From Heterobasidion occidentale (lineage: Eukaryota > Basidiomycota > Agaricomycetes > Russulales > Bondarzewiaceae), in contig JBCAQO010000002.1 of NCBI GenBank assembly GCA_039111635.1, forward strand, positions 2,356,001 through 2,420,000: DNA of 64,000 nucleotides. The letters are read 5' to 3'. Under the pieces are notes generated by a model. That model made no database searches and was not told where the DNA came from. It worked only from the letters and a program-made list of their open reading frames with translations. The first letter of the stretch is position 1. Each line of letters opens with the position of its first letter. Of this stretch, positions 44,710 to 56,765 are shown piece by piece. A program made the position numbers and the translations under genes.

Positions 44710-47512
44710 ATGTCGCGCTCAAATATAGCGGCAGACAATGTCTCTTATGATCCCTTGCCCAATCCTGCAGCTGGGACCCAGCAGGACATCCCCTACAACG
44801 ATCCTTCCGAGGAAATCATGTCCCCTTCTCCTCGCATGGGTCACTTCGATTACGACCTTCCGCAGGGTGCAGCTCGCCCTCGTTTCATGGGTGCGGCCTT
44901 GGGACACGAAGGTCCGAGGGATTCTATTGGCTCTTTCGACTCTCGGCCGCAATCCGAGGTTGGATCCTCCGTGTATGCGCTCAACCCAGAGTCGTTGTCG
45001 GCGAGGGCGTCCCCCCAACCGGGCGGGCGCGATACTTTTGAAGAGAGATACCGCGATGACCCCAACACTCCTGGCTTGTACGGGGAGGCTGGCATGCCCA
45101 TGTCTAATGTCGGCGGAGACGGCCGGTATCTCTCCGAAAAGCGGGAAAAGTATGCCACTCCTGGCGTCAAGTCCAGGCGTAACATCATCATACTTGCTGT
45201 TATAGGCGGTCTTATTGTCATCATCGTGGCAGTCGTTGTCCCTCTTTATTTCACAGTCATCAAATCCCACACAAACTCTCAGGATAATGTCGTCTCTCCC
45301 TCTAAAGGTGCATCGGCGTCAGCCTCTGCATCGAGTTCTAGTGCTCCCGCGGCTCGGGCAGTAATCACCGGAGGAGATGGTAGTAAGGTTACGACAGAAG
45401 ATGGAACCACCTTCACCTATAAAAACAACTTCGGTGGATACTGGTATTTCGACCCTGAAGATCCTTTCAACAATGGCGCACGAGCCCAATCGTGGAGCCC
45501 CGCTTTGAACCAGACATTCAAATGGGGGGTTGATCGAATCCGTGGGTGAGTACATGTCACTAGGGTTGGCTCACGCATCGCTTTGGCGTTCTTACATTCT
45601 ATTTTCAGGGTCAACCTTGGTGGTTGGTTGAACACAGAGCCAGTATGTGTCGTGTGTTCTCCCCCACGCTTGATTCACTGACTCCCACTCTTTGAAATAG
45701 TTCATGTCAGTTGAAGCTTTCATGATCTTTTCCTTTGTCGTGGCCTTGACTGCATCTGCAATAGTTCTCCCGCCCTGTATCAAAAGTACCTGAACAGTTC
45801 TCCTCCAGCTATCGATGAATGGACTCTGAGCGTCAATATGGCTGCAGACACTGCCAGCGGCGGGCTCAATCAGCTGGAAGAACATTATAAGACATTCATT
45901 GTGCGTGTCGTCCCACGCATGTGTTTTGTAACTAGTCTGACATGGATGACAGACGGAGCAAGACTTCGCTCAGATTGCTGGTGCCGGTCTAAATTTTGTC
46001 CGTATACCTCTGCCTTTTTGGGCAATTGAGACTCGTGATGGAGAGCCTTTTTTGGCCAACACCGCTTGGAAGTAAGCTTATCTTTGTTGCTCGTGCGCAC
46101 ATGCCTCATCGTGTTGCAGGTATTTCCTCAAGGCCATCGAGTGGGCGCGGAAATACGGTATTCGGATCAACTTAGACCTACACGCCATGCCTGGCAGCCA
46201 AAACGGATGGAATCATTCTGGAAGACTTGGAACTATCAACGTGCTTAACGGAACTATGGGTTATGCCAACGCTCAACGATCTCTTGATTATATCCGCATA
46301 CTTGCCGAGTTTATATCCCAACCTCAATATCGAGATGTGGTCGTCATGTTTGGTATCATGAATGAGCCGTCAGGAACAACCATGGGTCAAGATAACCTCT
46401 CTCGATTGTACGTCCCTCATAATATCGTAGTCTGAGCGAATCCAACTCAAGGTTTCTCTTAGTTATCTCCAAGCGTACAATCTTGTTCGTCAAGCAGGTG
46501 GGATCGGCGCAGGCAATGGTCCCTTTATCTCTTACCATGACGGGTTCCTTGGCCTCGATAAATGGTCAGGGTTCTTGGATGGAGCCGATCGCATCTCGCT
46601 GGACTATCACCCGTACCTTTGTTTCGCTGACCAGTCAACGTTACCAATGGCGCAGCAGACAACAAGACCTTGCGATGCTTGGGGTGCAACCATGAACACG
46701 TCAATGGCAGCATTCGGTCTCACTGCCGCTGGCGAGTTCAGTAACGCTGTCACCGACTGTGGATTATATGTCAACGGTGTCAATTTGGGTACGCGCTATG
46801 AGGGAACTTACCCTGGCAGTCCTCCCCGAGTTGGTAGCTGTGATCCTTGGATTGATTGGCAAACTTGGGATCAGTCTATGAAGGACAGCATCAAGGCTTT
46901 CGCTATGTCGAGCATGGATGCCCTCCAGGTCCGTGGGCTCCCTTTGATTGTCCTGGTGCCTCGTACTGACATCGCGCTGTACAGAACTGGTTCTTCTGGA
47001 CATGGAAAATTGGCAATTCCACGCGTGGTGTAGTAGAAGCCCCTGCTTGGTCTTACCAGCTCGGTCTAGAGAATGGCTGGATGCCAACGGACCCTCGAGA
47101 AGCCAATGGAGTCTGCGGAAATAGCAACCCTTGGACTGGTTCACTGACAGCCGCGCAGACTGGAGGAGCAAGCTCTAACGTCCCTGCGGCTGAGTCTTCG
47201 CAATATGCGTGGCCACCTACAACCGTCAAGAATGCGGACGGTGCTGCGTCCCTTCTTCCTACATATACCCCCACGGGCGCTATCCCTACTCTTCCTGCCC
47301 CGACATTCACCGCATCCAGTACCTCTACGATTAGCGCCGGTAACGGATGGGCCAACCCAACAGACACCGCTGGGCTGATGGTTCCCGTTTCTGGCTGCAC
47401 GTACTTGAGCCCTTGGGTAGAGTCGGCTGTGGCTGCTCCACCTGTATGCACTCCTGGCTCGAAACGTTCTCTTCAGGATATCTCCGAGCCGTTGATTACG
47501 CGTGCACCATAG
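44710..47512 (+). CDS. Membrane-anchored exo-beta-1,3-glucanase, GH5
   Basis: Type II membrane protein: cytosolic head of about 155 residues, anchor NIIILAVIGGLIVIIVAVVV, Ser/Ala linker, then a GH5 (subfamily 9-like) domain. Landmarks: VNLGGWLNTEPFISPALYQKY, FVRIPLPFWAIE, NLDLHAMPGSQNGWNHSG, acid/base Glu in FGIMNEPSG, DYHPYLCF, nucleophile Glu in AAGEFSNAVTDC, and NWFFWTWKIG near the end. A Pro/Ser/Thr-rich tail follows. It acts on cell-wall beta-1,3-glucan. The EPFIS motif needs a 5-nt exon (TTCAT, 45701-45705) between two short introns. Related to yeast Exg family and Agaricomycete membrane-bound glucanases. Confidence 0.93.
45701..45705 (+). other. Five-nucleotide microexon of the GH5 gene
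   Basis: TTCAT lies between introns 45653-45700 (GTATGT to ATAG) and 45706-45764 (GTCAGT to ATAG). It joins EP to SPALYQKY and gives the family's conserved EPF-I-SPALY motif. Reading through without it gives frames that stop or lose the motif. Confidence 0.75.
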
Positions 47513-48710
47513 TAGGACGCCGTCGGGCAGTGTTACGGACATGCAGTAGAACTGACTTCACATGACATTCGTTCGACGAGGTATTGTATAGGTTGGTTGG
47601 TTTTTTCTTCTTCGGCTTGTTCATTCTTGACATTCTTGATCGCTGTCACCACGGACATCTGGCGATTTCACTCGGACTCATCAGCACCTTTATTACTACT
47701 TTACACCTGTGCCGCTCACTACACTCGCAGCTAGTTACTAGTTACTCCTCAGGCCTCAGCCCAGAGACAGTACCATGCCATGAGCCATCGATCCTTACAG
47801 TCTGGTGTACTATCTTCGTTTACCATCTACTACCTACCCCCAGCTGGATATCTGACCGTAAGCGTGCTGTATGTAGACATGTGGCAATGTGCGCCTTTTC
47901 AGGTACATCTAACACGTCAGAGAACCCAAGTCCTGCCACCGACAGGACACCGACCCTCTCAAATTGTTCCTCGACCTTCGAGGAATTGAGCGCATCTCCA
48001 GTGCTCAACGGCCCGTAGAAATTTCAAATACGTAATTTGGAGCGTGGCTGACCTTACACAGAAGACAGTCGCTCTGAAAATAAACATGACTACACATATC
48101 ACAGACGCCCAACAGAGCCAACTCGTTCTCAGCGTGGCATATCGCTGTTAGGTATGTTCAGGTCCTCGTACATGCGAATGCTCTGGGACCTTCATTTCAC
48201 CTCACGATTGCATTGGTATGCTGTCAGGATTCAAAAACACAGTTGCACGCGGACTTGGTCTCCTGACCTGATCAATTCCTTTTCTCAACCATTGTGGTCC
48301 GTCTGCGTTCGCGTTCTTATTTTTATGACGGGATTTCATTTAACCCCTTCATCATCCAATGTTCAAGTGCACAAGTCGCTCAGCTGGTTCATATTCTCCT
48401 AGGAATCTTTCCCTCATTAGGGGACGAGCTTCGAAATCACAAGCACTTACGACACTTTCGACGTCCAAAACTCTTCTGTTAGAATCAGGATCTCCTGCGC
48501 GAGGGCCTGCGATTTCGTCCGCTGACTCCGCTCTGCTTGAGTTCAGTATTACTCGGAGTATTGTCGGACACTCATGATTTAAGAATCATGAGTCCTTGGA
48601 CCCCTGGCGTGGCCTGAGGAAATGCCCAGCATGCATAAATGCCTCCCATGCATGGCCAAATTACTTGTCGTCATTCCCAATCTCTTCACAGCAATCGCCA
48701 CTCTTCGACG
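47513..48710. other. Intergenic region upstream of the CE16 gene
   Basis: 1.2 kb. Frames here lack family features and are not accepted. Holds a strong palindrome at 48570-48593 and a TATA-like GCATAAATG near 48635. Confidence 0.5.
48570..48593. promoter_or_regulatory. Palindrome upstream of the CE16 gene
   Basis: ACTCATGATT, loop TAAG, AATCATGAGT: perfect 10-bp arms, 118 bp before the start codon. Could be an operator for a dimeric regulator; not identified. Confidence 0.4.
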
Positions 48711-49907
48711 ATGTTTTCTCGCGCTCTAACCACTCTTACGGCCAGTGTCCTTCTTGGCATGTCCAGTGTTTCCTCACTTACCTGGGGCAGCACGAAATTC
48801 TTATTCGTCTTCGGGGATTCCTACACCACGACTGGATGGAATATTTCTGCTGGTATCAACTCTCCCGTACCCGGGTTCACATCCTCGAACGGTCAAAATT
48901 GGGTTCAATTCCTTGGTTAGCTCGGTGTCATTAGGTCATTTTTTTGCTCTGATATACATCTCCCCACAGGAGGGACTTACAATGTCACCGATACACAAGT
49001 GTTCAATCTTGCATATGGAGGAGCGACGATCGATTCTGCGCTCGTTGCACCATATATGCCGACAGTGCAGTACGTGCCCGTGCGATAGGAATAGACGTTG
49101 AATTGTAACGCTCAAACTGCCCAGATCGGTCGTAACTCAGGTCTCTCTGTTTGAACAATTCCTCGGGTCTAAGCCTGCTGGCGCATCATGGAAAAGCGAC
49201 AACAGTCTCTTCGCATTTTGGATAGGCATCAATGACGTTGTATGAACAAGAGCCTTGTCTGCGTGATTCGAATCGCACTGACTTATTCGTCGACAGGGGA
49301 ACTCATTTGCGTGGAACAATGTATCGCAGAGCGCATTTCACACCACGCTCATGAAACGTCTTTTCGGTCAGGTTGAAGAGCTCTACCAGTCTGGCGCTCG
49401 CTCGTTCCTGTTCCTCACTGTTCCTCCCACCAACCGAGCCCCGCTCCTTGTCGTGCAAGGCCCCACGGCAACCGCACGAATTGCATCGTCCATTGCCGAC
49501 TACAATAACCAATTGCGGTCCTTCGTCACAAAATTCAAGCAGCAGCACAAGGACCTTGACCAGGTCGTTGTCTTCGACACGCAGCCCATCTTCAACACCC
49601 TGTTGAACAACGCTGGAACGTTCGGATACGTCAACACAACGGGGTTTTGTGAGGCCTATCAAAACGGTACCCCCGATATCTCGACACAGATCGCACCTTG
49701 TGCCCCTGTTTCAGATTATTTGTCAGTTTCTCTGCCTCTCCTATTCGAATACCAGTTACTGACTGGACTGCGAAGTTGGCTGAACACGCTGCATCCGTTG
49801 TTCACCGTCCACGAGTGAGTCGCCCCGTGTTTATGTTGAGAGTTCATCCTGAGTATCTTCGCAGCATCATTGCTAAGGCCGTTTCGGCCGTGTTGAGCGG
49901 TTTCTGA
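48711..49907 (+). CDS. Secreted SGNH/GDSL acetylesterase, CE16
   Basis: Signal peptide MFSRALTTLTASVLLGMSSV, then FVFGDSYTTTGWN with the catalytic Ser of the GDS box, GATIDSALVAPY (block II Gly), and FAFWIGINDV with the block III Asn. The catalytic Asp/His block is in WLNTLHP after the last introns. Exons join at QFLG-GTYNVTDTQ, YMPTVQ-SVVTQV, INDV-GNSFAWNN, SDYF-WLNTLHP and FTVHD-IIAKAV. CE16 enzymes deacetylate xylo- and cello-oligosaccharides during plant biomass breakdown. About 310 residues, normal for the family. Confidence 0.9.
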
Positions 49908-50258
49908 TAGTTTAATACTGTCTTACCTACATGTCGAAAGTGTTTTTATTGCTTGTGACCACCAACCTTCATTCTGAAACTTCGACCAGGCAACACACTG
50001 CGAATGAACGCTTTGTGCAATGCCAATCTAACCTTTGATTTCACTGTCGTATCTGAGATCTGACACACTGCACTCCAACATGTTTTTTCAGACTATAGGC
50101 GACCTTGAGAAGCGTATCATACTTCGTGTCCGGATGATAGCATGACCGCCATCGGATGATGTCCAAAGCGACCTACGAGTTGTCGATCGAAGAACAAATG
50201 GCAAAGGAGGACTATTGCATACCAATCATCTTTACAGTTCGGCCACAGCTTCACAGTT
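49908..50258. other. Intergenic region
   Basis: 351 bp between convergent 3' ends (CE16 esterase and the small minus-strand gene). Nothing recognised. Confidence 0.4.
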
Positions 50259-50597
50259 TCAATGCTCTCCGCTTGTGGTTGCGTATCGGTCCTCTAGATC
50301 TTCCTGACCCCCGTATCCGCCCTCGAAGTCACGATCCATTTCGCTCGATGCAGGCTTCTTCTCGGACACGTTTTGGGCACGTAGAGAGGCTAGCTGTTCT
50401 TGTTCCTCCACATTGTCTCTCAGCATTGTTTGCAAAACTCGGAGGTCTCGGTTTATGGCACCTTCTGGCGTATATATTGCGCCTCCCCCCCTTGTCCTTT
50501 TGTCGAAGTCTTATCCTATAACCGCTTGAGAGTTGAAGGTTTGAGACAGAATGTAGAAAATCCCGACCTTGGACGTTGCACCAACAGTACTGGACAT
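50259..50597 (-). CDS. Small coiled-coil protein, two exons
   Basis: ATG at 50597 gives MSSTV, a GTGCAA-AAG intron of about 70 nt, then DFDKRTRGGGAIYTPEGAIN, DLRVLQTMLRDNVEEQEQL, a polar tail and TGA at 50259, about 88 residues. The plus-strand frames at this place lose their meaning once this gene is read. The helix with heptad leucines suggests a small complex subunit; no family recognised. Confidence 0.55.
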
Positions 50598-50772
50598 GGT
50601 GGACGTTGAAGGTATGAGGGCGAGCACTTTATCTAATCTTTTGGGTGTTTATGTTATTTTTCGACCCCGCTATTATATTATTTGTTTCATTTCGCGGGTA
50701 GGTCTCTTTCACAAAGTAATGGTACAAGTCCTTCAGGAAAAGAAGCTCAATGTCGGTGCAGGTGCATGTATA

Positions 50773-52037
50773 CTACGAGACACCTTCAGATACCGCCTGC
50801 TCCAATTTCTGACGTTTTCGTTGTCGATACCGCTCGACAGCGCTTTGAATTGCCTCGTCATCGTTGCGCCTGGCTATAAGCCGCGCCGCGGCTTCCTCTT
50901 CTCGCTGCTGCTTCTCCCTCAAGATACGATGTTGCTCATCCTCCATCTGGGCAAAAATTTCCTTTTTCCGGCGTTGATTGATCTCCTGTCTACTGGCAGC
51001 TGTTCCAGCAGCTCGGTGAACTTCGACCTTCTCGGTATCAACCTTTTTGACTGATGTCCGCAATCCCAGTCGTCGTGTATTAGGAGCAGATAAGTTGAGA
51101 CCGGCGGAAAGAAGGTCGCGCTTGTCCACAATCTGATTATCATCGTTGAGTTCCACGTCCTTCCCTTGAGCCTTGGCAAGGCGCGCGAGCTCCAGATCTG
51201 ACTGTGGAACGAAGTTAAGGGGCTTTGTGATGGTGAGGTTTGGAGCAGGGCCCTGTGGACCCTGAATCTTCTTCTGCTGCGCCTGGAGGGTGGCAGCAAC
51301 TGTCTCCTCATGCTTTTGTTCCGATTCCTCAAGCATCTTGCGATAGAAATGTGCCATCCCTGAAGATGAGCCTTTCTTCTTCTCCAATGCTGTTTAGAAA
51401 CATTGGATATGAGTTAAATGATGGCATGATGCGCGACCGAAGGAAACGCATGCCTTCGCGTTGCTTCTCCTCCTCCTCTGCTCTTCTAACCTCAGCCATC
51501 TGATCCTTGTAAGCCTGTGTAACGAATGCCTCTTTATCCACGAATTCATCACCCTCCGCCTCTCGTTCACGTTGAATCATCTTCTCTTCAGCTCGTAGAT
51601 GATCAAGGCGTCTAGTTGCCGCAGAATTAAGCAAGTTGCTGATATATTTAGGCTACAGATACCAGTATGTTACATCTGAGGGATCTGGGGAAAGGATCGC
51701 GGATACGCACCTTCCTCTCCTTCGATTCTTGCTCTTTGACCTCCTTCTGTCTAAGCTTTGACTCCTGCATATGGTCCCATACTTCATCGTATTCGAACAC
51801 AGTAGAGTCCACTTGCTTCTCCGCCTCCATGCGCTTCTTCGTAGCTTTTGACATCTCGACATTTTGAGTTATCAGCCGTCGATTTGTAACTCCCTTTGAG
51901 GTACTGCTAGTCGCGTGTGGGGCATCTTCAGTGGCATCATCGTCAATAGATGCGAAAGCGGCGGGGCGTTTGAGAGAAGGCGCAACGCCAACTGGCTTCT
52001 CCTTGGACTTGTTGGCGAGAGAAAACGATAGCTTCAT
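50773..52037 (-). CDS. NSRP1-like splicing regulator (CCDC55/DUF2040)
   Basis: Start ATG 52037 (MKLSFSLANKSKEKP). Exon 1 ends KEQESKERK; the next exon PKYISNLLNSAATRRLDHLRA, then QREREAEGDEFVDKEAFVTQAYKDQM is the conserved DUF2040 core. The last exon from EKKKGSSSGMAHFYRKML has a charged coiled coil and a basic tail RQRKRQKLEQA. Nuclear speckle proteins of this family influence splice-site choice. It is head-to-head with the exosome gene at 52300. Confidence 0.85.
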
Positions 52038-52299
52038 GACGAGGATGACTGTTACGTAAGTAGATGTGTGCATGAATATTGAATAATTTCAGATGAGGCA
52101 GAAAGGTGCGCGAAAAAGACCAAGTTTGCGCATTTGCCTTATATGGATCGGCAGAACCCCATAAGAGGCAAGCATGAATACTGAATGATTCTAATCCGCT
52201 GACTTTGTCATGATTAATTGGATGCCGTTAAATATTTGGATGCCGTTAAATATTGGATGCCCGCGGTCACGAACTTGGTCCCTTTCTCTCTAACATTGC
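52038..52299. promoter_or_regulatory. Bidirectional promoter with tandem repeats
   Basis: 262 bp shared by the splicing regulator and MTR3 genes. Contains two and a half copies of TTGGATGCCGTTAAATAT (52218-52261) and two copies of CATGAATAYTGAATRATT (near 52072 and 52175). Confidence 0.55.
52218..52261. repeat. Short tandem repeat in the bidirectional promoter
   Basis: TTGGATGCCGTTAAATAT twice, then TTGGATGCC. Confidence 0.8.
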
Positions 52300-53390
52300 A
52301 TGGCTCTCGCTGCTTTCGACAGAAGGCGGATCAATGGCCCAGACGAAAGTTTTTCGCCTGTCTTTGATGATTCCGAGTTGGCCGACACCTCGCACTCATC
52401 TTGGACAGTAGGCGAACCACGTCAAGGTCGACTACCGCTCGACATCCGACCAATATGTGCGTAGGTATAGTTTTTATCATTACGTTCATCATTCATCATT
52501 GTATGTCCTTGTTTTACGTCAGGTAGTTTTGAAGGCAGGACTCATCAGTCAGGCTAATGGGTCGGCTTATGTCGAGACTGAACGCACCAAAGTTGCATGT
52601 GCGGTGTGAGCACTGCTTCTATCTACCACTATGTTTTGTTAACTTTCTGAACATTTCAGCTATGGACCCCGTCAATCAAAAAACACTGGGTACAATGAGA
52701 ACGGAAGATTGAATGTTGAAGTCAAGTTCGCTCCATTTTCATGTGGCAAGAGAAGGGCACCGCTTCGAGTGAGGATCAACTAATTGTCCGGTCATAAGCC
52801 TCCTAACAACCTTATTGTAGGATGCCGAAGATCGGTCCATTGCGGTCCTTGTACAACAAGCTCTGATTCCCTCTGTCCGACTGGAGTTGCTCCCGAAATC
52901 CGTTATCGATATCTTCATAACTGTCATTGAATGCGACGGGATAGAGGGATGTATCGCCGCTGCATCTGTAGCAGCCTCTACGGCACTGGCAGATGCGAGA
53001 ATAGAGCTACTAGGGTTGGCTATTGCTTGTTCCGCTGTAAGTTGCGTGTTGTTTGCGACTACTGACTTTTTAAATGACCACACTTTCTCTGTGCAGTGTG
53101 TAGTAAACAGGGAAATCTGGCTGGACCCAACAGAAGAAGAGGGCCATCTGGCAGAAGGCAGCTTGGTTTTTGCCTGTATACCTGCCTTGGGTATAGTCAC
53201 CAATACATGGCAGACAGGGCGCATCCTTCCGCAGGATGCATTGCAGGTACGTCGCAGTCTCCTTGCTTACGGCCAACTTCTCTCACACTTGGTTGTTTAG
53301 TGTCTGGAATCTTGTCAGGAGCGTTGCACAGATATTCACCAAATTGTTTCTCGAGCTCTTCTAGATAATGCAGAAAAATCAATTACATGA
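52300..53390 (+). CDS. MTR3: Exosome subunit Mtr3 (RNase PH fold)
   Basis: Exons give MALAAFDRRRINGPD, DIRPIFLKAGLISQANGSAYVE (spliced with donor GTGCGT), TKVACAVYGPRQSKN, LNVEVKFAPFSCGKRR, LIPSVRLELLPKSVIDIFI, AASVAASTALADARIELL and NREIWLDPTEEE, ending LLDNAEKSIT. These are the RNase PH-type core motifs. Mtr3 (EXOSC6) is a catalytically inactive ring subunit of the RNA exosome; phosphorolytic residues are absent, as expected. Length of about 260 residues is normal. Confidence 0.9.
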
Positions 53391-53771
53391 GTCTCATGGT
53401 TATTATCATCTTCTGAAGGCGCCGCCTCTGAACCAACTTGTTCCGATCGATAATTTAAGCATGATTTCTGCTGACCAAAACACAGCATTCGCTCGAAGCA
53501 AGTGGGCCTGATGTATACTCTACGAATGGGTGCTCGGCGTTGCTCCTTGTGGTGGTGTAAATCTCAGATCTGGATCGTTCCGTCATGTATGTGGACAGTG
53601 TGACCGTGAGACCTAGAGCTCAGTTCACACGTGCGGTTGGCGTCACTTGGACCCTTCTGTCGCGTCTTGTGTGCGTCCCACAAGGTCCTACTGCATAGCT
53701 CAAATTTCTTTTGCTTTCTGGAATCTGTGAACTGCTTGCGCTACAAATCCTCTTCTCTAATTTTTGGACAG
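53391..53771. other. Intergenic region before the permease
   Basis: 381 bp, probably the permease promoter; CT-rich before the ATG. No gene seen. Confidence 0.4.
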
Positions 53772-56270
53772 ATGAGCTCTCCCAGCGAGAACTACTCCCC
53801 CTTTCCGTCTCCTCTACACAATACGGGCCGATATCCTTCACCTCCTCATTCGCGCTCCTCTTATGAATCTGACGATTCGCTACGAGCTCTTGAACTCTCT
53901 GAGGGGCTGGCCCCCAACACTCATCCCCGTCGGGAACGCTCATATTCGATAGCTGGGTTCGGCTTTGAACGAGATTTGCTCCCACTGAGTGCCAGTGTTA
54001 GCGAAAGGGATGAAGTTCGGATAGCGTCTAATGATAAAGATATCAGCTTGATGAATGGTAAGCCCACATCAGTATAAGCTTTGTTGGCTCGTTATGGGTG
54101 CTCATTTGAGAAGGCATTGCTCTGGTTGTGGGCCTACAGGTAAATCACAGTGATGCTGGAATCCCCATGTGACAAACTGACTTCGTCAATGCATTCATCA
54201 GATTGGTTCAGGCATTTTGTACGCGATCACCCTTCCAGGAAGGACTTGTCCTGATATTGAGTAGTTCATCTCCAGGCGTGGTCGTAGGCAATACCCAAAG
54301 CGTTGGCGCAAGCCTAATAGTATGGTTATTATCTGGTTTACTGGCATGGACAGGTGCAAGTAGTTTTGCCGAGCTGGGCTCAGCCATTCCTTTGAATGGA
54401 GGTGCACAAGCGTATCTTGCTTACTCTTACGGCCCTCTTGTCTCGTATTTGTTTGCGTGGACAGCCATCGCAGCTCTCAAGCCAGGTATTTATGACTTAC
54501 GTTTGAATCTGGATACTCTGAAACGAACTTCGCTCGATCAGGTTCGAATGCTGTGATCAGTCTTATTTTTGCGGAATACTTGAACCGATTGTTCTGGCAT
54601 GCTACGGTCAGCGACGCACCGCCGGATGCGATCCCTCAATGGGCTATTCAGATCACGGCCATCATAGCCGTCCTGATAGTTACTATTGTCTGCATTGCTA
54701 CGCGCAATCTTGGAACTCATACTGCTGTGGTTTTCACGACTGTCAAGGTAAAGTTGTCATCCAGAATCCTGATCATCAGATGTTAATAAATTACCCCAGA
54801 TCATCTCCCTAGTTGGTTTTCTATTGCAGACGAATGATGAGATGATGAGACACTGACATCATATTACAGGTATCAGTAACAGTCCTTGGTATCATACAGC
54901 TGGTCAGGGGTAGAGCATCGACTTCCCTCACTACAAATATATTCGAGGGTACAAGCACGAGTCCATCCTCTTATGCGCTGGCTCTCTACTCTGGCCTATG
55001 GGCTTTTGATGGATGGGATCAAGCAAACTACGTTGGAGGTGAAATGAAGCACCCAGAGAAAAATATACCCAGAGCTATCCACTCTAGCATGATAATCGTG
55101 ACGGTGATTGGGCGACTTCATTTATGTCTAGAACATATACTCATCTGGTCTTTCAGCTACTCTTCCTTCTAGCCAACCTATCCTATTTTGTAGTCTTAGA
55201 CAAGGTGAATGCCCTGACCGGCCTCATATGCATCTCACTGAATCGCTGTCCAGAATATTGTAGGACGAAGTAATACAGTTGCGCTCGACTTCGGTCGAGC
55301 TCTATTTGGACCGATTGGAGGTTCTGTCTTTGCCATTATGGTTGCAGTATCATGTTTTGGAGCATTGAACGGTATAGTCTCATTCCCTATTCATTCTTCT
55401 TTCGACCATCGATCGTTACTCTCAATACAGGATCCTTTTTTACGTCGGGACGCCTTATCTATGCCGCCGGACGGGAAGGATACCTCCCTGCCTTGTTTGG
55501 TCGTCTCCATCAAACTAGACAAACGCCTCTCAATGCTATGTGCTTGCAAGCGGCGATCACTATCCTCTTTATCATACTTGGAGGCGGCTTTAGATCGTTA
55601 ATAAACTTCGCTGTCGTTGCATCGTGGGCGTTTTATTTCCTCACGGTACTGCTCTCGTCGCGTGAGTTTTTCTTGGTACTGATGCGAATGCAGGTTCTAG
55701 GCCTTGTCATATTGCGAATCAAGGAGCCTATGCTGAAGAGGTATTTCTGACCAATATCTTTCAATCCCGGAATCTCAACAATCGCTGTAGACCTTACAAG
55801 ACGTGGATCACGACGCCTCTGATATTCTGCGCAGTAATTCGTCCTTTTCAATCTTTCCATTATTATATTTTCATGCGAAGTAGGTCGCCTTATTCCTGCT
55901 CTGCATGCCAATAATCGCAGCGCCGCTGGAGGCGATGGCTGTCCTTGGTGAGTCATAATTAGAGCTTTTCCGTTTTGGGCATGGCTCACTAGGCGTTCCA
56001 GGCTTTGTGCTTGTCGGAATACCCATATATTATATCACCCAGCGTGGAACAGATATACAATTACCGGGAAAGTTATGTGAGTTGTTTGGGCGATCTCTAT
56101 ATGAAACCACTTGACTTATTTCGGTTCTTTCCCGTGGCGCAGCATTTTTGTCGTCCTGGATTTCCAGGATGCGCGGGCGCCCAACTGCGGCTCCAGGATT
56201 TGGTTGGGAAGCTGTTGCTACAGAAGGCGACGAGGGAGTGGAGATGGCGCAGGCCCGCAGCGTCCAGTGA
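53772..56270 (+). CDS. APC-family amino-acid permease (LAT/Mup1-like)
   Basis: Ser/Pro-rich cytosolic N-terminus from MSSPSENYSPFP, then TM1 with the substrate-binding GSGIFSSPGVV motif. Further helices: IVWLLSGLLAWTGASSFAELG, YLAYSYGPLVSYLFAW, QITAIIAVLIVTIVCIA, LYSGLWAFDGWDQANYVGGE, IVTLLFLLANLSYFVVL, FAIMVAVSCFGALNG, AVVASWAFYFLTVLG and LFLLCMPIIAAPL, about 12 in all. At least nine introns. The tail ends EMAQARSVQ. LAT-type fungal permeases take up methionine or other neutral amino acids; substrate unknown. Confidence 0.88.
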
Positions 56271-56765
56271 CCGAGTGCATGTGCCTGCAGTGCTTTATTG
56301 TCCTGTCCTGTTTATTCATCAACGTTTCAGGCCAGTTGATCAGGCTGTTCTTCAGAAAATGATATGCATAGCATTTTCATTGCACTCACCGGGCTGCCCG
56401 ATGACATGCACACAACTACACCTTTTTTCCCTTTCTTCTCAGAGAACAATTGGATCACCTGAGGCCTCTTCGGGAAACTTTCGGAATCTGCGGTGGTTGC
56501 GGTTGACTTGGTATTGGTTGCACTGCACTACCTCGGCGAGATACCGCGGCAGCGCTTGACAGCTCGGCTGTATCCCCGCAGATTGGTAAGATCCAATTTG
56601 GGAGATGACGCGATCGATAGGTACGATATAAAGAGCTTCAGACTCACCCACAGTCTTCCATCTATACCCTTCGTCATCGTGTAATCCCCTAGTAAGCACC
56701 CGCTGCACCTGTCCTGGCTCTGGTCAAGTACTCACAAAATATATCATTTCAGGTCCTTCTACGAA
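56271..56765. other. Intergenic region before ATX1
   Basis: 495 bp. A minus-strand frame at 56439-56708 lacks a recognisable domain and is not accepted. Confidence 0.4.

Noticed and set aside
47584..48018. Plus-strand frame of 144 codons downstream of the glucanase
   Set aside because: Begins at TTG, low complexity, no recognisable family.
56439..56708. Minus-strand frame of 89 codons
   Set aside because: No domain and no support from splicing signals.
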